A DNA stretch of 17,909 bases from Halanaerobiales bacterium (GCA_023128035.1 JAGMES010000087.1:1-17909); one strand, 5' to 3'; positions 12,001 to 17,909 are shown, numbered from the stretch's first letter. Notes: generated from the letters alone by a model not told the origin. Numbers and translations: made by a program.

Positions 12001-15000
12001 TTACTCCTGATAAAAGTACCATATACATTGTAGAACCAGTTTCATTTGTCAGTTTGTGTAGAGCTTTTGTTAATTGCTTATCCAAAATAAAGCTCATACT
12101 ATCTCCTTTGAGACTTTTAATAGCTGGTCTTTGATAGTCAGTTGGCAGATTTAATACGGGTATTTGATCATTAAATCTATTCATCCAATATTCTTCTAGC
12201 TTTTTATTTTTATTGCTTTTTAACAATTTGGTCTGCCATGCTGCATAATCTTTATATTGAATTCTAAGCTCATCTATTTTATTTCCTTGATAAAGATCTG
12301 CAAATTCACTAATAAGGATTCCCATTGACACACCATCTGATATGATGTGGTGCATGTCAAACATGATAATATAGTTTTCATCTTCAGAATCTACTATATT
12401 TACTCTAAATAAAGGAGCTGTGCTTAGATCAAATGGCTTGATAAAATTTACCATAGAAATATGTTTCATCTCTACTTTTATGCTTACATTGTCATTTGTT
12501 TTTTGAACTATTTTGCCTGCAATTGTTTCAAAAGATGTTCTTAATGTTTCATGTCTTCTAATAAGTTCATTAAAAGCTTTCTCTACTTTTTCTAAACTTA
12601 ATTTACCTTTTACTTCAAACATACCTGGCATATTATAACTTGTACTACTTAAATCGAACTGTTGGAGCATATACATTCTCTTTTGTGCTGAGGATGCTTC
12701 ATAATAGTCTGCAAGCTCTACTTTTTCTATTTTCTGATGGGCTGTTTTTGTAGCATTCTGAATATATTCGCTTATTCCTTTTATTGTTGATCTTTTAAAT
12801 ATCTCACCTAATGATACTTCAACATCCAGTTCTTTATGCATTTTAGATACCAATATTGTTGCCTTTAAAGAATGTCCTCCAAGCTCGAAGAAGTTATCAT
12901 TGATGCCTACCTTTTCTATTCCCAAAATTTCTTTCCACATTTCTACTAACTTTTCTTCTGTTTCGTTTCGTGGAGCTTCGTATTCAGTTCCTACCACAAT
13001 AGAGCCTTCAGGTGCTGTAAGAGCTTTTCGATCAATCTTGCCATTTGCATTTAATGGCATTTGATCTAACTGTACAAAATATGATGGGATCATGTATTCT
13101 GGTAAACTTTTTAGTAGGAATTCTCTCAAATCCTTCGGAGTTAATTCCCTTACATTTATTTCCTTTTCTGAAACTACATAGGCACACAAATATTTAGCAC
13201 CATTTTTATCTTCTTGATCTACCACTAGTGCTTCTTTGATTAAATTATAGTTCAACAACTGACTTTCAATTTCTCCAAGTTCAATTCTAAATCCACGTAT
13301 CTTCACTTGATGGTCGATTCTTCCTAAGAATTCTATATTTCCATCTGGTAACCATCTTACTAAATCGCCAGTCCGGTACATTTTTTCTTCAGAATTGAAT
13401 GGACTGTCAACAAACTTTTCTGCTGTCAAATCTGATCTATTAAAATATCCTCTTGTTAAACACTCTCCTACTATGCACAATTCTCCAGAAACTCCAATTG
13501 GGAGCAATTTATTATATTTGTTTAACACATAAGCTTTTATATTATTTAATGACTTTCCTATTGGTACTATGTGTTCATCTTTTAAATTGGCTGTAGAGTA
13601 TCTTGTTACATAAATTGTTGTTTCAGTGGGGCCATATATATTTTCAACAGTTACATCCTTTAATTTTGCGTTGCATCTTCGAGCTAATTCTTGTGGGAAT
13701 GCCTCTCCTGCAACAAACATATAACGCAAACTATTTAATTTTTCAAATTCCTCTTCCTCTATTCCATCTAAAAATACATTTAGCATAGATGGAACAAAGT
13801 TAATATGTGTCACATTGTATTTATTGATCGATTCTAGAATAGTATTTATATCCTTTTCCCCACCTAGAGGTAAAATTGCAATTCTTCCATTACCCATAAA
13901 CCAGCCAAATAATTCTGTCACAGATACGTCGAAAGTATATGTAGTTTTTAATAAATATGTTCCATCTTCCATTAGTGGATAATCGTTTTGCATATTTGTT
14001 AGTATATTAACGACACTTTGATGTTCAACTAAAACACCTTTTGGTTTTCCTGTTGAACCCGAGGTGTATATAACATATGCTAAATCTTTTGCTGTATTTA
14101 TGTGTTTTAAGTTTTCTCCATTAGATGAATATACTTTGTTATCTTCTAAGTTTATTACCTCTCCATTAAACATTACTTTTTCAATATGCTTGCTTTGTGT
14201 CAAAACGATACTTGTTTGACTATCATCAAGGATATATTGTATTCTATTCTCGGGATAATCTGGAGTTATTGGTAAGTATGCGGCGCCTGCTTTAAGTATT
14301 GCAAATATTCCTACCATCATCTCAAGAGAACGGTCTACTAAAATTCCGACAATGCTGTCTGATTTTACTCCCTTTTCTCTTAAGGTTCTGGCTAATCTAT
14401 TTGCTTTTTCATTTAGTTCTCTATAGGTTAGTTTCATTTCTTCTGCGCGCGTACGCGATAGTACTGCAGTATTGTCTGGGGTATTCTCTACTTTTTCTTC
14501 AAATAACTCATGTAGTGTTATGTTTCTTGGATAATCTGCATAAGTGTTATTAAATTCATATAGAACCTGGTCTTTCTCTTCTTTGTTAAGCATCTCGATT
14601 TCACTTAATTTAATATCCGCGTCAACTGCTACTGATTTGAGTATATTGCTAAAATGAGATATCATTCTTTCCACTGTTTCTCTTTTATATAGATTAGTAC
14701 TGTACTCAAAATTTAAAACTATTTCATCATCTGTACCTGAAGTTATTTCACTTGCTGAGATTGTTAAATCAAATTTTGATACTTTATGATCAAAATTATA
14801 ATTTTTTAATTTTAAATTCTCAATCACTAATTCGTTATTATTAAAGTTTTGCGACTGCCTATTTTGCATCGTAAACATAACATCAAAGAGTGGATTTCTA
14901 CTCATATCCCTACTTAAATCTAACTGCTCAACTAACTCTTCAAATTGATAATCTTGATTCTCATATGCTTCTAATGAATTTTCTTTTACTTGCTTTAAAA

Positions 15001-17908
15001 ATTCTTTATAAGTTATATTTGCATTTGGATAATTTCTCATAGTAATAGTATTTACAAACATTCCGATAATTTTCTCTAAATCTGGATGCGATCTGCCTGC
15101 TATTGGACTTCCTACTATAATATCTTCCTGTCCACTATATTTAGACAATAAGATATTAACGCCAGATAAAAGTACCATATATATTGTACTACCTGTCTCT
15201 TTTGGTAATTTATCTAGATTCTTTGTTAATTCCTTATCTACTTTAAAACTAATACTATCTCCTTCAAAATTTTGTATGGTTGATCTTGGATAATCAGTTG
15301 GCATATTTAGTACTGGGACTTCATCACTAAATCTATTGACCCAATATTTTTCTTGTTTTTCCATAACATCTGATTTCAATAATTTATTCTGCCATTTTGC
15401 ATAATCCTTATATTGAATTCTTAAGCTATCTAATTCTTTACCTTCATAAATATTTGCGAACTCGTTCACAAGTATTTCTATAGATGCACCATCCGATATT
15501 ATATGATGCATATCAAACATGAGTATATATTTATCTTCTTGTAGTCTTATAACTCCTACTCTAAATAAAGGCGCTTTAGTCAAATCAAATGATCTGATAA
15601 ATTTATTTACTGCTTCTTCGATAGTTTGGCCTATTTTTTCTATATACTCTACATCTAAAGATGTATACGAATTTACTCTCTGAACTATCTTCTCGTCGAT
15701 TGTTTCAAAAGATGTTCTTAAAGTTTCATGTCTCTTAAGAAGTTCATCAAAGGCTTGTTCTACTCTTTCAACATTTAGCATTCCTTCTACTTCAAACACT
15801 CCCGGCATATTATAACTTGTACTGCTTAAATCAAACTGCTGGAGCATATACATTCTCTTCTGTGCTGGGGACGCTTCATAATAATCTGCAGAATCTACTT
15901 TTTTGATTTTCTCATAGACAGTTCTTGTTGCATTTTGGATATATGTACTTATTCCTTTTATCGTTGGTCTATTGAATATTTGGTTTAATGATACTTCAAC
16001 GTTTAATACTTTATGTATTTTTCCTACCAATTTTGTTGCCTTTAAAGAATGGCCTCCAAGTTCAAAGAAGTTATCATTGATGCCTACTTTATCAATTCCC
16101 AATATATCTTTCCAAACTTCGACTAACTTCTCTTCTGTTTGATTGCGTGGAGCTTCATATTCAGTTCCTATTATTAAGGTGCTTTCAGGTGCAGGAAGTG
16201 CTTTCCGATCGATTTTACCATTTGCGTTTAATGGCATTTCATCTAATTGTACAAAATATGATGGAACCATGTATTCTGGTAAAATTTTTAATAGGAATTT
16301 TCTCAACTCCTTCGGAGTTAATTCCCCTGCCTTTACTTCCTTACCTGATACTACATATGCACACAAATATTTGGCTCTATTTTTATCTTCTCTATCTACA
16401 ACTATAGCCTCTTTGATTGGAGTATAGTTCAACAACTGACTTTCAATTTCTCCAAGTTCGATTCTAAATCCACGGATCTTCACTTGATGGTCGATTCTTC
16501 CTAAGAATTCTATATTTCCATCTGGTAACCATCTTACCAAATCTCCAGTTCTGTACATTTTTTCTTCATGATTGAATGGATCATCAACAAATTTTTCTGC
16601 TGTCAAATCCGCTCGATTAAAATAGCCTCTTGTTAAACATTCTCCTGCTATGCATAATTCTCCAGCGACTCCAATTGGGAGCAGTTGATTATATTTGCTT
16701 ACAACATAAGCTTTTACATTATTTAATGGCTTTCCTATTGGTACTATGTGTTCATCTTTTAAATTAGCTGTAGAATATCTTATAACATAGATTGTTGTTT
16801 CAGTGGGGCCATATATATTTTCAACAATTACATTCTTTAATTTTGCACTACATCTTCGAGCTAATTCTCTTGGGAATGACTCTCCAGCAACAAACATATA
16901 ACGTAAACTATTTAACTTTTCAAAATCCTCTTCCTCGATTCCATCTAAAAATACATTTAGCATGGATGGGACAAAGTTGATATGTGTTACATTGTATTTA
17001 TTAATCGCCTCTACTATAGTGTTTAAGTTCTTTTCTCCACCTGGAGGTAAAATTGCAATTCTTCCATTACCCATAAACCAACCAAATAATTCTGTAACTG
17101 ACACATCAAAGGTATATGTAGTTTTTAATAAATATGTTCCATCTTCCATTAGTGGATAATCATTTTGCATATTTGTCAGTATGTTAACAACACTTTGATG
17201 TTCAATTATAACACCTTTTGGTTGTCCTGTTGAACCAGAGGTATATATTACATATGCTAGATCATTTGCAGTAGTTATGTATCTTAAGTTTTCTCCATTA
17301 GATGAATAAACTTTGTTATCCTCTAAGTTTATTACCTCGCCGTTAAACAATATTTTTTCTATAAGCTTGCTTTGTGTTAAAACGATATTTGTTTGGCTAT
17401 CATCAAGAATATATTGTATCCTATCCATAGGATAGTCTGGAGTTATTGGTAAATAAGCGCCACCTGCTTTAAGTATTCCAAATAGTCCTACCATCATCTC
17501 CAGAGAACGGTCTACTAATATTCCGACTATACTGTCAGATTTAACTCCCTTTTCTCTTAAAGTTCTAGCTAATCGATTTGCTTTTTCATTTAGTTCTCTA
17601 TAGGTTAACGTCAGTTCTCCTGCGCGCGTACTCGCTACCGCTGCTGTATTATTTGGTGTTCTTTCCACCTTTTCTTCAAATAGCTGATGTAATGTCTTTT
17701 CTTTTGGATAATTGGTCGTAGTATCATTAAATTCATATAGTACTTTATTTTTTTCTTCTTCTGTAAGCATATCTATCTCTGACAATTTTTCATCAGAATT
17801 TTCTAAAACAAAGGTAAGTATTTTGCAAAAATGTCCTGACATTCTTTCTATTAATTGGTTATCGAATCTCAATGTATTATATACAAATTGGATATTTATA
17901 CAGTCATT
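2..17908 (-). CDS. Giant multimodular non-ribosomal peptide synthetase, internal fragment (both ends outside window)
   Basis: The minus strand is open in one frame from 17908 to 2 (5,969 codons). All checked core motifs sit in the same phase: HHxISDG of five C domains, SGSTGxPKG, YGPTE, Y(R/K)TGD and NGK of six A domains, and GGHSL of six PCPs. The protein activates amino acids with ATP, holds them as thioesters on phosphopantetheine arms and condenses them in order into a peptide; it is expected to be cytoplasmic. Visible architecture is (C)-A-PCP, then C-A-PCP five times, then (C). No E, MT, TE or COM-type docking ends are seen, so the real start and stop lie outside. The predicted product segment is X-X-Gln-X-Ile/Val-X. 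No second gene, promoter or terminator is visible. The visible part alone would exceed 650 kDa. The NRPS call is certain; the product is not known. Confidence 0.98.
67..80. repeat. GC-rich near-palindrome in the PCP-C linker after module 5
   Basis: An identical 14-bp copy of the island at 6406-6419, again in a 63-bp linker and again encoding I-R-A-C-A. The flanking bases (ctgttt before, atggcatt after) are also the same. Confidence 0.85.
92..313 (-). other. Peptidyl carrier domain (PCP), module 5
   Basis: Contains NDNFFELGGHSLKATIL with the modified serine at 200-202. It opens YEDPRNETDEKLVEMW. Length 222 bp; the following linker is 63 bp, including the same 12-bp GC-rich insertion as after module 3. 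Confidence 0.95.
338..1933 (-). other. Adenylation domain, module 5 (X-type, code DVTNFAIIY-K)
   Basis: Fourth copy of the X type. Cores: SGSTGKPKG (1382-1408), FDVSVTE (Asp235 1274-1276), HINFVPS (Asn278 1145-1147), FVAGEAF, YGPTETTIY (956-982), YRTGD (695-709) and NGKIDRK (Lys517 368-370). The pocket is identical to modules 0, 1 and 3. The loop before YRTGD is extended (VPNLFGKNPFTPEEKM against VDDPFNHEEKM in module 0), which makes this the longest A segment (1,596 bp). A GC-rich island with a perfect 10-bp palindrome lies at the front (1790-1803), and another island lies after the PCP (67-80). Confidence 0.94.
1790..1803. repeat. GC-rich island with perfect palindrome, front of module 5 A domain
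   Basis: The plus strand reads TGCGCGAGTACTCG; CGAGTACTCG at 1794-1803 is a perfect 10-bp palindrome that differs from the module 1 one yet sits at the equivalent position. It encodes S-S-T-R-A. Confidence 0.85.
1934..3205 (-). other. Condensation domain, module 5
   Basis: Condenses the Ile/Val-ending chain with the module 5 residue X. It starts EYYQTSSAQKRMYMLQQFNL, diverging here from the EASSAQ...FDL start shared by the others. It has HHVISDG at 2807-2827 (Val where the others have Ile), QEDIIIGSPIAGR, GMFVNT, QFEELVDKLDLRRDLSRNP and LFDVMF, ending LSEIKML. About 424 residues. An L donor is expected because module 4 has no E domain. Confidence 0.94.
3257..3478 (-). other. Peptidyl carrier domain (PCP), module 4
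   Basis: Contains NDNYFELGGHSLKATIL (Tyr where the others have Phe) with the modified serine at 3365-3367. It opens YVAPRNETEEMLVEIW. Length 222 bp, then a 51-bp linker (KKTNKTVYSAIQKIEDA) to the module 5 C domain. Confidence 0.95.
3503..5071 (-). other. Adenylation domain, module 4 (isoleucine/valine-like, code DAFFLGITF-K)
   Basis: Cores: SGSTGKPKG (4520-4546), FDASTFEIW (Asp235 4415-4417, Ala236 4412-4414, Phe239 4403-4405), LFLTTALFN (Phe278 4286-4288), LLTGGEA, YGPTENTTF (Thr330 4112-4114, Phe331 4109-4111), YKTGD (3845-3859) and NGKIDRK (Lys517 3533-3535). The code D A F F L G I T F K is one change from the known Ile code DAFFYGITFK and resembles Val codes DAFWxGGTFK, so a branched aliphatic residue is expected, Ile first. 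This is the A domain most divergent from the X type. It has no GC-rich island and no 12-bp extension. The loop before YKTGD is longer (NPFVDNPFGIILGERM). Confidence 0.93.
5072..6367 (-). other. Condensation domain, module 4
   Basis: Condenses chain-X with the module 4 residue, predicted Ile/Val. It starts DYYEASSAQKRMYMLQQFDL, has HHIISDG at 5945-5965, QEDIIVGSPIAGR, GMFVNT, QFEELVEHLALRRDLSRNP and LFDVMFTMQNFNNN without the insertion of modules 1 and 3, ending LSDIEM. About 432 residues. In the block around 5596-5661 it is nearly identical in DNA to the module 5 C domain, although the A domains of modules 4 and 5 are of different types. No upstream epimerase. Confidence 0.94.
6406..6419. repeat. 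GC-rich near-palindrome in the PCP-C linker after module 3
   Basis: The plus strand reads GCGCGCACGCGCGT. CGCGC and GCGCG arms (6407-6411, 6414-6418) flank a central AC. It encodes I-R-A-C-A in a linker of 63 bp against 51 bp in the four linkers that lack it; flanking sequence aligns with the module 1-2 linker on both sides. Confidence 0.85.
6431..6652 (-). other. Peptidyl carrier domain (PCP), module 3
   Basis: Contains NDNFFELGGHSLKATIL with the modified serine at 6539-6541. It opens YEVPRNETEEKLVEIW. Length 222 bp. The linker to the next C domain is 63 bp, 12 bp longer than the usual 51, because of a CGCG-rich insertion encoding IRAC. Confidence 0.95.
6677..8242 (-). other. Adenylation domain, module 3 (X-type, code DVTNFAIIY-K)
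   Basis: Cores: SGSTGKPKG (7691-7717), FDVSVTE (Asp235 7583-7585), HINFVPS (Asn278 7454-7456), FVAGEAF, YGPTETTIY (7265-7291), YRTGD (7019-7033), and NGKINRK with Lys517 at 6707-6709. The pocket is the same as modules 0, 1 and 5. Core A10 reads N-G-K-I-N-R-K: the Asp after Ile is Asn in this copy only. The essential Lys is intact, so the domain is expected to be active. A GC-rich island lies at the front (8099-8112), and a different one lies just after the PCP (6406-6419), so this A-PCP unit is bracketed. Confidence 0.93.
8099..8112. repeat. GC-rich island (palindrome decayed), front of module 3 A domain
   Basis: The plus strand reads TGCGCTAGTACGCG at the same place as the islands of modules 0, 1 and 5. 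Only the central GTAC stays self-complementary. It encodes S-R-T-S-A. Confidence 0.8.
8243..9559 (-). other. Condensation domain, module 3
   Basis: Condenses the Gln-ending chain with the module 3 residue X. It starts DFYEASSAQKRMYMLQQFDL, has HHIISDG at 9161-9181, QEDIIVGSPIAGR, GMFVNT, QFEELVEQLDLSRDMSRNP, and ends LSEIEML. At 439 residues it is the longest C domain in the window. Two features explain the extra length: PIQNDGQ at 8975-8995 where module 1 has a single Glu, and MQSQN at 8501-8515, an insertion it shares with module 1. The rest is very close to the module 1 C domain. An L donor is expected. Confidence 0.94.
9611..9832 (-). other. Peptidyl carrier domain (PCP), module 2
   Basis: Contains NDNFFELGGHSLKAIML with the modified serine at 9719-9721. 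The residue after HSLKA is Ile where all other PCPs here have Thr. It opens with YEAPRNQTEQKLVEIW. Length 222 bp; a 51-bp linker (KATKKEYLAIEKVDLA) leads to the module 3 C domain. Confidence 0.95.
9857..11446 (-). other. Adenylation domain, module 2 (glutamine-like, code DAQDIGIVD-K)
   Basis: Cores: SGSTGKPKG (10904-10930), FDASVQQIF (Asp235 10790-10792, Ala236 10787-10789, Gln239 10778-10780), SDGTPTH (Asp278 10661-10663), FIIGGES, YGPTECCVD (Val330 10463-10465, Asp331 10460-10462), YRTGD (10199-10213) and NGKVDRK (Lys517 9887-9889). The code D A Q D I G I V D K differs by two conservative changes from the established Gln code DAQDLGVVDK. Glu codes such as DAKDLGVVDK differ at position 239, so Gln is preferred over Glu. 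The domain lacks the GC-rich island and the 12-bp extension of the X-type domains, and its core is clearly divergent from them. Its A10-PCP end is closer to the common sequence of the neighbours. Confidence 0.93.
11447..12709 (-). other. Condensation domain, module 2
   Basis: Joins the chain from module 1 (residue X) to the module 2 residue, predicted Gln. It starts at DYYEASSAQKRMYMLQQFDL, has HHIISDG at 12332-12352, then QEDIVIGTPIAGR, GMFVNT, QDYQFEELVD and SRNPLFDVMF, ending LSEINTL. At 421 residues it is the shortest complete C domain here, mainly because the stretch before FIKPFDL (around 12440-12500) is about a dozen residues shorter. It has a four-residue expansion near 11744-11758: N-R-D-L-V-R-D-M where the paralogues have a single R-D-(M/L). 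No upstream epimerase, so an L donor is expected. Confidence 0.94.
12761..12982 (-). other. Peptidyl carrier domain (PCP), module 1
   Basis: Contains NDNFFELGGHSLKATIL, with the phosphopantetheine-accepting serine at 12869-12871. It opens with YEAPRNETEEKLVEMW and ends GISEYIQN. It is 222 bp, followed by a 51-bp linker (NATKTAHQKIEKVELA) into the C domain of module 2. Confidence 0.95.
13007..14587 (-). other. Adenylation domain, module 1 (X-type, code DVTNFAIIY-K)
   Basis: Same specificity type as modules 0, 3 and 5. Cores: SGSTGKPKG (14036-14062), FDVSVTE (Asp235 at 13928-13930), HINFVPS (Asn278 at 13799-13801), FVAGEAF, YGPTETTIY (13610-13636), YRTGD (13364-13378) and NGKIDRK (Lys517 at 13037-13039). 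The pocket reads D V T N F A I I Y K, identical to module 0; substrate not recognised. The two adjacent X modules should insert two identical or similar residues in a row. The region just before LTYREL holds the cleanest of the GC-rich islands, a perfect 10-bp palindrome. Length from the C-domain end to the A-domain end is 1,581 bp, the same as module 0. Confidence 0.94.
14444..14457. repeat. GC-rich island with perfect palindrome, front of module 1 A domain
   Basis: The plus strand reads TGCGCGCGTACGCG; CGCGTACGCG at 14448-14457 is a perfect 10-bp palindrome. It encodes S-R-T-R-A in the stretch that is 12 bp longer than in the non-X A domains. Confidence 0.85.
14588..15886 (-). other. Condensation domain, module 1
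   Basis: It forms the peptide bond between the chain on the module 0 PCP and the residue on the module 1 PCP. It starts at DYYEASPAQKRMYMLQQFDL (Pro where the others have SSAQ), carries HHIISDG at 15488-15508, and has the later cores QDIIVGSPIAGR, GMFVNT, QDYQFEELVE and SRNPLFDVMF, ending at LSEIEML. It is about 433 residues, typical of the family. Because the upstream module has no E domain it should accept an L-configured donor. It resembles the module 3 C domain most closely and shares with it a five-residue insertion at 14846-14860 (RQSQN after MQN). Confidence 0.94.
15938..16159 (-). other. Peptidyl carrier domain (PCP), module 0
   Basis: The carrier domain holds the activated residue and the growing chain on a phosphopantetheine arm. 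It opens with YEAPRNQTEEKLVEVW and contains NDNFFELGGHSLKAT; the modified serine is codon 16046-16048. It ends at GISTYIQN. Between the same landmarks (Y of YEAPRN to I of YIQ) it is 222 bp, as are all six PCPs here. The next C domain follows after a 51-bp linker with no epimerase between them. Confidence 0.95.
16184..17764 (-). other. Adenylation domain, module 0 (X-type, code DVTNFAIIY-K)
   Basis: This A domain adenylates one amino acid and loads the downstream PCP. Visible cores: SGSTGQPKG (17213-17239; Gln where the paralogues have Lys before PKG), FDVSVTE (17090-17110), HINFVPS with N at 16976-16978, AGE, YGPTETTIY (16787-16813), YRTGD (16541-16555) and NGKIDRK with the invariant Lys at 16214-16216. 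Aligned to GrsA, pocket positions 235/236/239/278/299/301/322/330/331/517 read D V T N F A I I Y K. I do not recognise this code. Ala at 301 and the D-x-T start resemble some aromatic-selecting domains, so an aromatic or bulky substrate is a weak guess. The region before LTYREL is 12 bp longer than in modules 2 and 4 and carries a GC-rich island. Confidence 0.93.
17621..17636. repeat. GC-rich island at front of module 0 A domain
   Basis: An almost pure CG stretch (TGCGCGCGTACTCGCT on the plus strand) in strongly AT-rich surroundings. It encodes part of A-S-T-R-A-G-E. It falls in the stretch from the C-domain end to LTYREL, which is 162 bp here against 150 bp in modules 2 and 4. Confidence 0.8.
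17765..17908 (-). other. Condensation domain of module 0, C-terminal tail only
   Basis: The first 48 residues in reading direction match the end of the other C domains here: a strand-like N-x-x-F-x-Y-N-T-L segment, then an R-M-x-x-H-F-x-x-I-L helix, closing with LSEIDML. The same close (LSEIEML or similar) ends the C domains of modules 1, 2, 3 and 5. The catalytic HHxxxDG motif would lie upstream, outside the window. The tail differs more from its paralogues than they do from one another: it has C-I-N-I-Q-F where they have acidic residues and E-Y. Its donor/acceptor class cannot be judged. Confidence 0.85.
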
Positions 17909-17909
17909 C

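Larger units (their letters stand above)
92..15886 (-). repeat. Tandem array of five complete C-A-PCP module repeats (period about 3.1 kb)
   Basis: Module lengths from the C start (DYYEAS or its equivalent) to the PCP end are 3,126, 3,099, 3,129, 3,111 and 3,114 bp for modules 1 to 5. Long stretches are near-identical DNA between modules, for example the block covering TSYNMP back to ASSAQ at about 6288-6370, 9479-9560, 12629-12710 and 15806-15886. These long repeats could recombine with one another and are hard to assemble from short reads. Confidence 0.95.

Noticed and set aside
92..15886. CRISPR array or transposon repeats
   Set aside because: All long repeats are explained by homologous NRPS modules with a period of about 3.1 kb; no transposase, inverted ends or short regularly spaced repeats are present.
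15887..15937. Possible epimerisation domains between modules
   Set aside because: Only 51-63 bp separate each PCP from the next C domain, and all HHxxxDG motifs belong to C domains placed before an A domain.
165..17159. Plus-strand open frames of 60-95 codons (for example 165-413, 6570-6836, 7413-7637, 16962-17159)
   Set aside because: They lie antisense to conserved NRPS motifs, recur at the same place in paralogous modules because the modules are repeats, and have low-complexity Ser/Ile/Leu-rich products with no family resemblance.
1790..17636. GC-rich palindromes as transcription terminators or operators
   Set aside because: They are inside coding sequence, have only 10-12 bp of self-complementarity with no loop or T-run, and no gene starts or ends nearby.
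338..17764. Assigning tyrosine (or another named residue) to the X-type code
   Set aside because: Some resemblance to Tyr-type pockets (D-x-T, Ala301) is present, but the remaining positions N, F, I, I, Y do not match a code I can recall with confidence.
2..17908. A gene boundary between modules (stop plus new start)
   Set aside because: The frame stays open through every PCP-C linker and the linker lengths are uniform (51 or 63 bp); no stop or ribosome-binding spacing was found.
17237..17908. Module 0 A domain as possibly inactive because of SGSTGQPKG
   Set aside because: The position before PKG varies in active A domains; the conserved Lys of PKG and all other cores are intact.

Overview
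The whole window lies inside one very long open reading frame on the minus strand. It reads 17908 down to 2 (5,969 codons) with no stop, start or frame change that I could find, and it runs off both ends. It encodes the middle of a giant non-ribosomal peptide synthetase (NRPS). The DNA is AT-rich (about one third G+C by eye), has almost no intergenic content, and uses AT-rich codons. The proteins resemble Bacillus/Clostridium-type NRPSs in the motifs SSAQKRMYMLQQ, MHHIISDG, YTSGSTGKPKG and ELGGHSLKAT. This suggests a low-GC Firmicute, most likely a clostridium or close relative. No housekeeping gene is present to fix the genus.

Layout in reading direction (high to low coordinates): the tail of a condensation (C) domain, then adenylation (A) and carrier (PCP) domains of module 0 (17908-15938). 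Five complete C-A-PCP modules follow: module 1 (15886-12761), module 2 (12709-9611), module 3 (9559-6431), module 4 (6367-3257) and module 5 (3205-92). The window ends in the first residues of the C domain of module 6 (28-2). In total there are six A, six PCP and five complete C domains. No epimerase, methyltransferase, reductase or thioesterase is present. Every PCP segment measured between the same landmarks is exactly 222 bp, so the modules are true tandem repeats.

Each module should load one amino acid onto its PCP and join it to the growing chain. The binding-pocket residues read by alignment to GrsA are DVTNFAIIY-K in modules 0, 1, 3 and 5 (a code I do not recognise, called X here), DAQDIGIVD-K in module 2 (glutamine-like) and DAFFLGITF-K in module 4 (isoleucine/valine-like). 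The predicted partial product is ...X-X-Gln-X-Ile/Val-X..., with no epimerisation within this stretch.

The most unusual sequence feature is a set of six short CGCG-rich, palindrome-like islands. Four lie at the front of the X-type A domains, which are each exactly 12 bp longer there than the other two A domains. Two lie in the PCP-to-C linkers after modules 3 and 5, which are each exactly 12 bp longer than the other linkers. In modules 3 and 5 the islands bracket the A-PCP unit, suggesting footprints of module shuffling. C-domain sub-similarities (C1 with C3, C4 with C5) do not follow A-domain type, which also points to mosaic evolution.
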